Assembly: GCA_034437315.1 (NCBI GenBank)
Contig: DAOTUC010000339.1
Coordinates: 1-40,701 of the forward strand
Length of the DNA stretch: 40,701 nucleotides
Direction: 5' to 3'
Source of the DNA: DSAR01 sp034437315
GTDB lineage: Bacteria; Chloroflexota; Anaerolineae; B4-G1
Shown: piece after piece, positions 11,594-18,506 of the stretch
How positions within the stretch are numbered: the first letter of the stretch is position 1
Layout of the letters: every line of letters begins with the position of its first letter
Position numbers and translations under genes: made by a program
Notes under the pieces: generated by a model
Database searches by the model: none
Seen by the model: only the letters and a program-made list of their open reading frames with translations
What the model was told of the DNA's origin: nothing

Positions 11594-11890
11594 ATGTCAC
11601 GGTCACCATTAAAGAGACCTATACCCTTTGTAGATCCCAAGTTGTTGGCGAAGATCGAGCGCTTGAATAAGCTAGGCGAGAAGCGATTAATTCGCACCTG
11701 GTCGAGAGCCTCCACAATCTTTCCACACATGATTGGGCACACGATCGCCGTTCACGACGGACGGCGGCACGTGCCAATCTACATCACTGAGGATATGGTA
11801 GGACACAAGCTGGGAGAGTTTGCGCCTACGCGCACCTTCCGAGGGCACGTCGTAGCGCGGGAGAAGACGAGCCGCGTGCAGATGGTTTAG
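11594..11890 (+). CDS. rpsS: 30S ribosomal protein S19
   Basis: S19 is a 30S head protein that contacts S13 and the A-site finger. The 98-residue product starts MSRSPLKRPIPFVD and has TWSRASTIFPHMIGHT and HKLGEFAPTRTFRGH, diagnostic of the family. The ATG at 11594 has GGAGGAA 7 bases upstream. A longer in-frame extension starts inside rplB and is rejected. Confidence 0.96.
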   Translation: MSRSPLKRPIPFVDPKLLAKIERLNKLGEKRLIRTWSRASTIFPHMIGHTIAVHDGRRHVPIYITEDMVGHKLGEFAPTRTFRGHVVAREKTSRVQMV

Positions 11891-11919
11891 CCCTAAGAGG
11901 GAAGGAGATAAGCAGGCTT

Positions 11920-12282
11920 ATGAGTGAGCAAGAGAAGATAAGAGCCCAGGCCAGGCACGTACCTATGCCGGCGCGTAAAGTGCGGCGGGTAATCGACGGG
12001 GTGCGCGGCAAACACGTGGAAGAAGCGCTGGAGATGTTGTACTTTTTGCCGCACGCTGCGGCGCGCCCTGTGGCCAAGGTTATCCGTTCGGCCATAGCCA
12101 ACGCGGAGGAAAACCTCGGCATACCGATTGACGACCTGTACGTCGCGTGCATTACGGCTGATGATGGCCCCGGCGTCTCGCCGGGCAAAGGGTGGCGCCG
12201 CCGTTTCGGTGGACGCGGTCGCTGGCGCCCGATTCGCAAGCGATCCTCGCACATCACAGTTGAGCTTGAGGAGCGATTGTAA
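11920..12282 (+). CDS. rplV: 50S ribosomal protein L22
   Basis: L22 contacts all domains of 23S rRNA and reaches into the exit tunnel. The 120-residue product has the PARKVRRVIDGVRGKHVEEAL and SAIANAEEN segments, then a tunnel loop and an IRKRSSHITVELEE end. The loop before the end (PGKGWRRRFGGRGRWRP) is Gly/Arg/Trp-rich and differs from the usual lysine-rich form. An AAGGAG SD lies 13-14 bases before the ATG, a rather long spacing. A 126-base structured gap follows. Confidence 0.94.
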   Translation: MSEQEKIRAQARHVPMPARKVRRVIDGVRGKHVEEALEMLYFLPHAAARPVAKVIRSAIANAEENLGIPIDDLYVACITADDGPGVSPGKGWRRRFGGRGRWRPIRKRSSHITVELEERL

Positions 12283-12283
12283 A

Positions 12284-12377
12284 ATCAGTAATCCTGATAT
12301 TGGCCGATCCAGATAAGACCCCCAGGCGTTCTTGGTCGCCCCATTTTGGGTGTTAGACGACGTTATAGCTTGCGGCC
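12284..12377 (+). promoter_or_regulatory. structured leader of rpsC
   Basis: The rplV-rpsC gap is unusually long for this cluster. Candidate pairings are ATCAG (12284-12288) with CTGAT (12294-12298), an enclosing GGCCG (12302-12306) with CGGCC (12373-12377), GGCG (12325-12328) with CGCC (12337-12340), and CCC (12340-12342) with GGG (12348-12350). GACC (12317-12320) can compete by pairing with GGTC (12334-12337). The structure is different from the five-copy element. Function unknown; autogenous control is an inference. Confidence 0.35.
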
Positions 12378-12408
12378 GGGTCGGACATACTTTTTTAGGA
12401 GGAGTGTT

Positions 12409-13071
12409 TTGGGACGCAAGGTTCACCCTTATGGCTTCAGGCTCGGCGTGATTCGGGATTGGAAAGCTCGATGGTTCGCGCAGGGCGATGAATACGCCGA
12501 TTTATTGCACGAGGATTTGATAATCCGGCGGTACGTTAATCAAGAGGTGGGACACGCTGGCGTCTCGTCTGTCGAGATAGAGCGCTTCCCCAATCAGGTT
12601 TCTGTGTCGGTGCGAACGTCCAGACCGGGCGTCGTCATTGGACGACGCGGCGCTTCGGTCAAACAGTTGCGCCAGGATCTGGAGGATTTGACCGGCAAGC
12701 GCGTCTCGGTGGACGTGCAAGAGGTCGAACAGGCCGAGATGGACGCCAAACTGGTGGCGGAGAACGTCGTCTCTCAGTTGGAGCGCAGGATTTCTCATAG
12801 CCGGGCGATGAACCGAGCGGTCCAGGGCGCTTTGCGATTGGGCGCGCAGGGCGTCAAAATTGTATGTAAGGGCCGCCTCCACGGGGCCGAGATGGCCCGG
12901 CAAGCGTGGGTGCGCGAGGGGCGCGTGCCGCTCCAGACATTGCGCGCAGATATCGATTACGCTCAGGACGAAGCGCACACCACCTATGGTCGTATCGGGG
13001 TGAAGGTGTGGATTTATAAAGGCGAAATTTTTCCCGACGCCGAGATGACCGAGGAACCGCTGACACTTTAG
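12409..13071 (+). CDS. rpsC: 30S ribosomal protein S3
   Basis: S3 lies at the mRNA entry site and carries a KH domain. The product is 220 residues when started at TTG 12409. This start has AGGAGGAG (12397-12404) just upstream and gives MGRKVHPYGFRLG, the universal S3 N-terminus. An open frame continues upstream to TTG 12346 but runs through the structured leader and is rejected. The KH-type GRRGASVKQLRQDLEDLTG segment is near residues 75-93. rplP follows 35 bases later. Confidence 0.96.
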   Translation: MGRKVHPYGFRLGVIRDWKARWFAQGDEYADLLHEDLIIRRYVNQEVGHAGVSSVEIERFPNQVSVSVRTSRPGVVIGRRGASVKQLRQDLEDLTGKRVSVDVQEVEQAEMDAKLVAENVVSQLERRISHSRAMNRAVQGALRLGAQGVKIVCKGRLHGAEMARQAWVREGRVPLQTLRADIDYAQDEAHTTYGRIGVKVWIYKGEIFPDAEMTEEPLTL

Positions 13072-13106
13072 TTAGCCAATTGATTTGCTGGGAGAGGGAT
13101 TGAGTT

Positions 13107-13529
13107 ATGTTAATGCCAAAGCGCGTAAAATATCGCAAACAGATGCGCGGTCGAATGAGGGGCAAAGCAATGCGCGGTAATACGGTCGATTTTGGGGACT
13201 ATGGTCTACAGGCCCTGGAACCGTCGTGGATCACGTCGCGACAGATTGAGGCGGCGCGCCGGGCGATTGTTCGTTGTGTTCGACGTAGAGGGAAGTATTG
13301 GATTCGTATTTTCCCCGATAAGCCAGTGACGGCTAAACCCGCCGAGACGCGGATGGGCAAGGGGAAAGGGCCGGTGGATCATTGGGTGGCGGTCGTGAAG
13401 CCCGGTCGTGTGATGTTCGAGTTGAGCGGTGTTTCGGAAGAATTGGCCCGCGAAGCGATGCGTTTGGCGGCGCACAAATTGCCGATGAAGTGTCAGTTCG
13501 TTATGCGCGAGGGTGTGACAGCGGAATAG
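13107..13529 (+). CDS. rplP: 50S ribosomal protein L16
   Basis: L16 organises the A-site region of the 50S subunit. The 140-residue product has LMPKRVKYRKQMRGRM at the start, then the FGDYGLQALEP and TRMGKGKGPVDHWVA blocks. Two in-frame ATGs (13107 and 13113) are possible starts. After its stop come 128 bases holding element B, whereas the next genes rpmC-rpsQ-rplN overlap each other by 4 bases. Confidence 0.96.
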   Translation: MLMPKRVKYRKQMRGRMRGKAMRGNTVDFGDYGLQALEPSWITSRQIEAARRAIVRCVRRRGKYWIRIFPDKPVTAKPAETRMGKGKGPVDHWVAVVKPGRVMFELSGVSEELAREAMRLAAHKLPMKCQFVMREGVTAE

Positions 13530-13563
13530 TAGACGCTAGCGCCAAGCGGTTCTTTGTGAGATA

Positions 13564-13648
13564 GGGCCTAACTGATGGGATTCTTTACTATTGCGAGTAA
13601 GAATGCGCCGTTGGTGCTTCTTCTTGATTCTGCTTCATTCAGGTTAGG
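13564..13648 (+). promoter_or_regulatory. structured intergenic element, copy B (upstream of rpmC)
   Basis: The outer stem pairs CCTAAC (13567-13572) with GTTAGG (13643-13648). The internal hairpin pairs the strand at 13580-13588 with 13597-13604: eight pairs with one bulged T and loop TATTGCGA. CTG (13630-13632) and CAG (13640-13642) form the last hairpin. The AGGTTAGG at 13641-13648 is the only SD for rpmC and is locked in the outer stem. Compared with copy A many stem bases differ but pairing is kept. Confidence 0.75.
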
Positions 13649-13657
13649 ATGGTTTCG

Positions 13658-13873
13658 ATGCAGGCTTATGAGATTCGAGAATTAACGAGAGAAGAGATAG
13701 AACAGCGATTGCAAGAGAATCGCCGTAGACTCTTTGCTTTGCGCCGTGATTTGGATATGGGTCGCTTGGAAGATTCCAACCGACTGAAGGCCGTTAAGCG
13801 TGACGTGGCCCGAATGAAAACGATCCTTCGCGAGCGGGAGTTGATAGCATTGGTCGAGGAGGAAACGCTGTGA
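13658..13873 (+). CDS. rpmC: 50S ribosomal protein L29
   Basis: L29 is a small 50S protein near the tunnel exit. From ATG 13658 the product is 71 residues: MQAYEIRELTREEIEQRL, then the LRRDLDMGRLEDSNRLKAVKRDVARMKT segment (19-residue windows of this match the L29 fold). An ATG three codons earlier (13649) lies directly against the end of element B and is less likely; from 13658 the AGGTTAGG of element B sits 9 bases upstream. It overlaps rpsQ by 4 bases (GTGA). Confidence 0.93.
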   Translation: MQAYEIRELTREEIEQRLQENRRRLFALRRDLDMGRLEDSNRLKAVKRDVARMKTILRERELIALVEEETL

Positions 13874-14157
13874 AGGTACACGGTTCAGAGAGAAAGCGAC
13901 TCGTCGGCAGCGTCTTGAGCGACAAGATGGATAAGACGGTCATTGTGGAAGTCGAGCGGACAGTTCGTCATCAGCGATATGGTAAAGTATTGCGTCGCCT
14001 CAAGAAATACAAGGCCCACGATGAGGAGAACGCCTGTCGGATAGGCGACATGGTGTGCATCGTCGAAGCACGCCCGTTGAGCCGTGAAAAACGGTGGGTC
14101 GTCGAGGAGATCCTGGAGAAGGCGGGCGATGCGGTCGTGGCGGAGGTTGCGATATGA
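13870..14157 (+). CDS. rpsQ: 30S ribosomal protein S17
   Basis: S17 is a primary 16S rRNA-binding protein with an OB fold. The 95-residue product has RKRLVGSVLSDKMDKTVIV and the DMVCIVEARPLSREKRW block. The GTG start overlaps the rpmC stop and its own stop overlaps the rplN start, so rpmC-rpsQ-rplN are probably translationally coupled. Confidence 0.95.
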   Translation: MKVHGSERKRLVGSVLSDKMDKTVIVEVERTVRHQRYGKVLRRLKKYKAHDEENACRIGDMVCIVEARPLSREKRWVVEEILEKAGDAVVAEVAI

Positions 14158-14525
14158 TCCAGCAAGAGAGTCGGTTGCGGGTGGCCGATAACACCGGAGC
14201 GAGAGAGGTGCTCGTAATTCGAGTTCTCGGTGGGTCGAAGAGGCGATACGCCGGCGTGGGCGATATGATCGTCGCGACGGTTAAACAGGCGACCCCCAGA
14301 GGCCAGGTCCAGAAGGGCGAGATCGTGCGGGCCGTGGTCGTGCGTACAGCGAAGGAGTATCGTCGCAATGACGGTTCGAGCATTCGTTTTGACGATAATG
14401 CGGCGGTGCTCCTTGAAGGGGACGGCTTTAACCCAAAAGGGACGCGCATCTTCGGGCCAGTCGCCCGGGAGTTGCGTGAAAAGGGATTTATGAAGATCGT
14501 CTCTTTGGCTCCCGAAGTATTGTAA
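14154..14525 (+). CDS. rplN: 50S ribosomal protein L14
   Basis: L14 forms part of intersubunit bridges. The 123-residue product starts MIQQESRLRVADNTGAREV and ends with GPVARELREKGFMKIVSLAPEVL (split family motif). The ATG at 14154 overlaps the rpsQ stop in ATGA; a longer upstream frame lies inside rpsQ and is rejected. Confidence 0.96.
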   Translation: MIQQESRLRVADNTGAREVLVIRVLGGSKRRYAGVGDMIVATVKQATPRGQVQKGEIVRAVVVRTAKEYRRNDGSSIRFDDNAAVLLEGDGFNPKGTRIFGPVARELREKGFMKIVSLAPEVL

Positions 14526-14540
14526 GTGGAGGCGTGAAGA

Positions 14541-14864
14541 GTGGCTAAGATCAAGCGAGGCGATACAGTAGAGGTCATCTCCGGCAATGATAGAGGATAC
14601 CGGGGTGAGGTTAAGCGTGTGTTTCCAAAAGGTGATCGGATCGTTGTTTCGACGATCAACGTCGTGAAAAAACACCAGCGCCCAATGAGGGCCGGGCGTA
14701 CGCAAGTGCAAGCCGGCATTATTGAGTTTGAAGCGCCGATTCATATTTCAAATGTGATGTTGGTCTGCCCCAGTTGCAATCAACGCACCCGTGTTGGCTT
14801 TACATACCTGGACGATGGGCGCAAAGTGCGCGTGTGTAAGAAATGTAGCGATCTCATTGATTAG
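14541..14864 (+). CDS. rplX: 50S ribosomal protein L24, zinc-ribbon form
   Basis: L24 is an initiator of 50S assembly with an N-terminal KOW motif (residues 6-33). The 107-residue product has Cys76, Cys79, Cys99 and Cys102 in a CxxC...CxxC arrangement, which suggests a bound zinc. The GTG start has GGAGG 8 bases upstream. The spacing to rplE is 40 bases. Confidence 0.95.
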   Translation: MAKIKRGDTVEVISGNDRGYRGEVKRVFPKGDRIVVSTINVVKKHQRPMRAGRTQVQAGIIEFEAPIHISNVMLVCPSCNQRTRVGFTYLDDGRKVRVCKKCSDLID

Positions 14865-14904
14865 TAGCGGGTTTTTAAACTTGCTTTCGTAGGAAGGTAG
14901 ATTG

Positions 14905-15450
14905 ATGCAACGATTGCAGAAACGTTATCAAGAAGAAGTTCATCCTCAGTTAATGGAGGATTTTGGTTATCGGAACGTAATGGAAGCGCCGCGGGTGCAG
15001 AAAATCGTCGTGAACGTCGGTGTTGGCGAAGCGTTGGAAAATGCGAAAGCGCTCGATCACACGGTACAGGACATTGAAACGATCACCGGGCAGCGACCGG
15101 TGATTACCCGGTCACGCAAGTCGATCGCTAATTTCAAATTGCGAGAAGATCGACCGATTGGCGTCAAGGTGACGCTGCGTGGAGAACGTATGTGGGCTTT
15201 CTTGGACCGCCTGTGCAATGTGGCCTTGCCCCGTCAACGAGACTTCCGTGGCGTATCTGATACGTTGGATGGGCACGGAAATTTCACCCTGGGGTTGCGC
15301 GAACAGTTGGTGTTCCCAGAGGTGGATTACGATTCGATTGACAAAGTGCGCGGTATGGAGATCAGTATCGTGACCACGACTCAGACAGATGAAGAGGGAC
15401 GACGTTTGTTGGAGCTGTTGGGTATGCCGTTCCGGCGTCATGGCTGGTAG
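14905..15450 (+). CDS. rplE: 50S ribosomal protein L5
   Basis: L5 binds 5S rRNA and contacts S13. The 181-residue product has NVMEAPRVQKIVVNVGVGEA, then TGQRPVITRSRKSIANFKLRE (in two parts) and PEVDYDSIDKVRGMEISIVTT. The ATG at 14905 with AGGAAGG upstream is preferred over the TTG one codon before. rpsN follows after 17 bases. Confidence 0.96.
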   Translation: MQRLQKRYQEEVHPQLMEDFGYRNVMEAPRVQKIVVNVGVGEALENAKALDHTVQDIETITGQRPVITRSRKSIANFKLREDRPIGVKVTLRGERMWAFLDRLCNVALPRQRDFRGVSDTLDGHGNFTLGLREQLVFPEVDYDSIDKVRGMEISIVTTTQTDEEGRRLLELLGMPFRRHGW

Positions 15451-15467
15451 TTTGGAGTGGAGGTAGT

Positions 15468-15650
15468 ATGGCGAAGAAGTGTATGCCGATTCGAGAGAAG
15501 CGACGCAAGCACGAGACGCAAGTGCGAAATCGTTGTAGAATTTGCGGGCGACCGCGAGGGTATATGCGACGCTTTAAATTGTGTCGGATTTGTTTTCGGG
15601 AATTAGCCTTAAAGGGCGAAATCCCCGGTGTCGTGAAATCGAGTTGGTAG
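15468..15650 (+). CDS. rpsN: 30S ribosomal protein S14, zinc-binding type Z
   Basis: S14 is a 30S head protein. The 60-residue length and Cys23, Cys26, Cys39 and Cys42 identify the zinc-dependent short form, as opposed to the 100-residue zinc-free form. The C-terminal GEIPGVVKSSW is fully conserved. GGAGG lies 6 bases upstream of the ATG. Confidence 0.97.
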   Translation: MAKKCMPIREKRRKHETQVRNRCRICGRPRGYMRRFKLCRICFRELALKGEIPGVVKSSW

Positions 15651-15677
15651 AGAAATGAGAGCGAGAGGTCTGATCCA

Positions 15678-16085
15678 ATGACGATGTCTGATCCTATAGC
15701 CGATATGTTGGCGCGTATACGGAACGCTTTGATCGTGGGGCATCCGATTGTGCGGGTGCCTTCATCCAAGATCAAGGTCGCGATTGCCAAAATATTGAAG
15801 GAAGAGGGTTTTATTGAGGATTATCGTTTGACACGTGAGCAACCACAGCCGCAACTGGTCATCAAGTTGAAGTACGTGGGGGAAAGAAAAGACCGTCGTT
15901 CGGTCATCACGGGGCTCAAGCGGGTGAGTAAACCAGGACGGCGCGTCTATACACCCGTCACCGAAATCCCGTGGGTGCGAAGTGGGATGGGGGTTACCAT
16001 CCTGACGACTCCCAAGGGCGTCGTGACGGGGCAGCAAGCCCGTCGCCTGGGCGTTGGCGGCGAAATATTGTGTCACGTGTGGTAA
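15678..16085 (+). CDS. rpsH: 30S ribosomal protein S8
   Basis: S8 is a primary 16S rRNA binder; in E. coli it also represses the spc operon. The 135-residue product has SDPIADMLARIRNA, the VPSSKIKVAIAKILKEEGF segment and the C-terminal TTPKGVVTGQQARRLGVGGE block (20 residues). Starts at 15678 or 15684 are both plausible. The 73 bases before rplF hold only a small GATCG/CGATC hairpin. Confidence 0.96.
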   Translation: MTMSDPIADMLARIRNALIVGHPIVRVPSSKIKVAIAKILKEEGFIEDYRLTREQPQPQLVIKLKYVGERKDRRSVITGLKRVSKPGRRVYTPVTEIPWVRSGMGVTILTTPKGVVTGQQARRLGVGGEILCHVW

Positions 16086-16158
16086 CGGTGACGGATGAGA
16101 AGCGTTCGGTAGATCGAAAACGCCGATCGCGCACATCCGACTTTTGAGGAGGCTTGTC

Positions 16159-16707
16159 ATGTCACGGATTGGTCGTATGCCGATCCCTCTGCCTGATGGG
16201 GTGATGGCGGATATTCAAGGTCGCCGGGTGACGATGACGGGGAAGAAGGGCAGTGTGACCCGTGATTTTCATCCGGATATGGAAATTGTGTTGGAGGATG
16301 GCGAGTTAAAGGTGCGCCGTCCGACGGATCAACGTCATCACAGAGCGTTGCACGGGTTGACGCGCTCGTTGCTGAACAACATGGTGATTGGCGTCCAGGA
16401 TGGGTATCAAAAGCAATTGGAGGTCCATGGGGTTGGGTATCGCGTCGAGTTAGCGGCCGATGGCAGCCTGGAATTACAATTGGGTTTTTCTCACCCAGTT
16501 CGCGTGACGCCTCCCGAAGGGATCGAGTTTGAGGTCGCCGACCGGACGAAAGTCATCACTGTGCGCGGTGTGGATAAGGAATTGGTCGGGCAAGTCGCTG
16601 CGGACATCCGGGCCTGGCGTCCGCCCGAACCCTATAAGGGCAAGGGCATTCGCTACGTTGGCGAGTACGTCCGACAGAAGGCGGGTAAGGCGGGTAAAAT
16701 CGTCTAG
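16159..16707 (+). CDS. rplF: 50S ribosomal protein L6
   Basis: L6 lies near the sarcin-ricin loop and the factor-binding site. The 182-residue product starts MSRIGRMPIPLPDGV, has two L6 repeats, and ends with the PEPYKGKGIRYVGEYVRQKAG motif. The ATG at 16159 has GAGGAGG 6 bases upstream; an upstream in-frame ATG at 16144 overlaps that SD and is rejected. Confidence 0.96.
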   Translation: MSRIGRMPIPLPDGVMADIQGRRVTMTGKKGSVTRDFHPDMEIVLEDGELKVRRPTDQRHHRALHGLTRSLLNNMVIGVQDGYQKQLEVHGVGYRVELAADGSLELQLGFSHPVRVTPPEGIEFEVADRTKVITVRGVDKELVGQVAADIRAWRPPEPYKGKGIRYVGEYVRQKAGKAGKIV

Positions 16708-16708
16708 T

Positions 16709-16779
16709 CCCACAGGGCTGGCTCAAAGCCCCATATAGGTGCGGGGTCGGTTGGGCTTATGCGCGTGTGGGCTTTTTTT
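16709..16779 (+). promoter_or_regulatory. terminator-like structured leader before rplR
   Basis: CCCACA (16709-16714) pairs with TGTGGG (16766-16771) and is followed by C and a run of seven T (16773-16779). Inside, GGGCT (16715-16719) pairs with AGCCC (16727-16731), and a competing pairing joins AAGCCC to GGGCTT (about 16726-16731 with 16753-16758). A stem followed by a U-run in mid-operon suggests an attenuator between rplF and rplR. rplR starts 39 bases later. Confidence 0.5.
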
Positions 16780-16818
16780 GCTAAGGTATCATTTTAGTCG
16801 ATAGATTGAGGTTCAGTT

Positions 16819-17184
16819 ATGCCAGAAGCAGATCGTCGTAAAGCGCGCCTTTTACGGCATAGGCGTGTGCGCAAACACGTAATTGGGACGCCCGAAAGGC
16901 CGCGATTGAACATCTTTCGTAGCCATCGGCACATTTATGCTCAGGTGATTGATGATAGTCGAGGGTATACGTTGGCCTCCGCTTCGACAGTTGATGTAGA
17001 GGTGAAGGCTCAGACGGAAGAATTGAACAAGACTGAGCAAGCGCGGGTGGTTGGGCGCGTTGTGGCAGAGCGCGCGTTAGACCAGGGAGTCAAGCGAGTG
17101 GTTTTTGACCGGGGCGGTTATAAGTATCACGGTCGCGTCAAGGCCCTGGCGGATGCCGCCCGTGAGGGCGGGCTCGAGTTCTAA
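16819..17184 (+). CDS. rplR: 50S ribosomal protein L18
   Basis: L18 carries 5S rRNA onto the 50S subunit. The 121-residue product has the RKARLLRHRRVRKHV start, then GTPERPRLNIFRSHRHIYAQ and VVFDRGGYKYHGRVKALADAAREGG (family motifs, shown in parts). GAGG lies 7 bases before the ATG. It follows the attenuator-like region and precedes rpsE by 12 bases. Confidence 0.96.
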   Translation: MPEADRRKARLLRHRRVRKHVIGTPERPRLNIFRSHRHIYAQVIDDSRGYTLASASTVDVEVKAQTEELNKTEQARVVGRVVAERALDQGVKRVVFDRGGYKYHGRVKALADAAREGGLEF

Positions 17185-17196
17185 AACGGAGGCGTT

Positions 17197-17730
17197 ATGG
17201 CCAGAATGCGAGATCGTGAAGTTTTCGAGGAGCGAGAAGAACTAGAAGAGCGTGTGGTAGATATCACGCGAGTCGCCAAAGTTGTCAAGGGTGGGCGGCG
17301 TTTCGGTTTTCGAGTCGTCGCCGTCGTTGGGGATGGACATGGTCGGGTGGGTGTGGGCGTCGGTAAGGCCCGCGCCGTCCCCGACGCCATTCGCAAGGCG
17401 ACGAAGCGGGCGCGGGATGATATGCAGACCGTCGCCTTGGTGCAGACCACCATCCCGCACGAGGTGGTCGGCAAGTGTGGAGGGGCGAAGGTGCTCCTCA
17501 AGCCAGCGACGCCGGGTACGGGCGTGATCGCTGGCGGCGGCGTGCGCGCCGTGCTAGAGGTTGTCGGCGTGAGAGATATATTGACCAAATCCCTGGGTAA
17601 CGCCAATATCCATAACGTGGTCTATGCAACGATTGATGGCCTCCAGCAGTTGCGCCGTGTCGAGGAAGTAGCTCGAGAACGCGGCGTGCCGGTCGTCAAG
17701 GTGATGCCTTTCTGGAGGCGTGAGCAATGA
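17197..17730 (+). CDS. rpsE: 30S ribosomal protein S5
   Basis: S5 works with S4 and S12 in decoding fidelity. The 177-residue product has VVKGGRRFGFRVVAVVGDG (N-terminal dsRBD-like domain, about residues 29-47) and the GTGVIAGGGVRAVLEVVGV block. The stop overlaps the rpmD start in ATGA. Confidence 0.96.
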   Translation: MARMRDREVFEEREELEERVVDITRVAKVVKGGRRFGFRVVAVVGDGHGRVGVGVGKARAVPDAIRKATKRARDDMQTVALVQTTIPHEVVGKCGGAKVLLKPATPGTGVIAGGGVRAVLEVVGVRDILTKSLGNANIHNVVYATIDGLQQLRRVEEVARERGVPVVKVMPFWRREQ

Positions 17731-17909
17731 AGACGTTGCGTATCACGCTCACGAAGAGCCCCATCGGATATTCTCGGCGTCAGAAGCGCACGATTCGAGC
17801 GCTAGGTTTGCGGCGTATGCATCAGACGGTGGAGAAAAAAGATTCACCGACGATTCGGGGCATGGTCGAGAAAGTCGGGCATTTGGTAGACGTAGAGGAA
17901 GTGGAATAG
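17727..17909 (+). CDS. rpmD: 50S ribosomal protein L30
   Basis: This is a small 50S protein of 60 residues with LRITLTKSPIGYSRRQKRT and the GLRRMHQTVEKKDSPTIRGM block typical of L30. The 4-base overlap with rpsE indicates coupling. The 101 bases that follow contain element C. Confidence 0.95.
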   Translation: MKTLRITLTKSPIGYSRRQKRTIRALGLRRMHQTVEKKDSPTIRGMVEKVGHLVDVEEVE

Positions 17910-17919
17910 ATCGGCGCCA

Positions 17920-18001
17920 GGGCCTAACCGATAGCGCGTCTGTTACGTTGAGAGGATTTGGCGTCGGTAGCCCACATTGGCTCTGGCTCGTCCAGGTTAG
18001 G
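17920..18001 (+). promoter_or_regulatory. structured intergenic element, copy C (upstream of rplO)
   Basis: The outer stem pairs CCTAACC (17923-17929) with GGTTAGG (17995-18001). A terminal hairpin pairs CTGG (17983-17986) with CCAG (17992-17995). The conserved loop sequence ACGTTGAG is present at 17945-17952, but its stem is weak here (TCT with AGA). The AGGTTAGG is the SD of rplO, whose GTG is at 18011, 9 bases downstream. The element starts 11 bases after the rpmD stop. Confidence 0.7.
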
Positions 18002-18010
18002 GGGCGTAAA

Positions 18011-18490
18011 GTGAAGTTACACGATTTAAAACCCGCCAAGGGAGCGAAAAAAAGCCGCAAGCGCGTGGGGCGCGGCATCGCTGCCGGGCAAGGTAAAACA
18101 GCAGGCCGCGGCACAAAGGGTCAGAAGGCCCGGAGCGGCGGCAATATCCCACCCTATTTCGAAGGCGGGCAGTTGCCTTTGGTCCGGAAACTCCCGTTCG
18201 CTCGAGGCGTGGGGTTCCGCGATCCCTGGCGCGTTCGTTTCACGCCGGTGAATGTGGATCGATTGGGCGTGTTTGACGAGGGAGACGAGGTATCGCCGGA
18301 ATCGTTGGTCGAGAAGGGGATCATCAAACGCGCTGATGAACTGGTCGTTATCCTCGGCCGAGGCGAATTAGACCGTTCACTTATCGTGAGGGCGCATCGC
18401 TTCTCCGCGAGCGCCCGTTCGAAGATCGAGTCCGCCGGCGGCGAGATTGAGGAATTGCCATGGCAGCGTGGAGGCTACCGGACTCATTAG
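18011..18490 (+). CDS. rplO: 50S ribosomal protein L15
   Basis: L15 is a late-assembly 50S protein. From GTG 18011 the product is 159 residues, beginning MKLHDLKPAKGAKKSRKRVG and followed by the GRGTKGQKARSGG block. The frame stays open upstream to 17720 but that part overlaps rpmD and element C and has no L15 similarity. The start is set by the family N-terminus and by the AGGTTAGG of element C. secY follows 16 bases later. Confidence 0.95.
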   Translation: MKLHDLKPAKGAKKSRKRVGRGIAAGQGKTAGRGTKGQKARSGGNIPPYFEGGQLPLVRKLPFARGVGFRDPWRVRFTPVNVDRLGVFDEGDEVSPESLVEKGIIKRADELVVILGRGELDRSLIVRAHRFSASARSKIESAGGEIEELPWQRGGYRTH

Positions 18491-18506
18491 GGAGGGGAGT
18501 TAGAGG

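Noticed and set aside
12346..12408. In-frame upstream extension of rpsC starting at TTG 12346
   Set aside because: It runs through the structured leader; the TTG at 12409 has a perfect SD and the universal S3 N-terminus.
17720..18010. Long open frame upstream of rplO
   Set aside because: It overlaps rpmD and element C and has no L15 similarity; chance open frame in GC-rich sequence.
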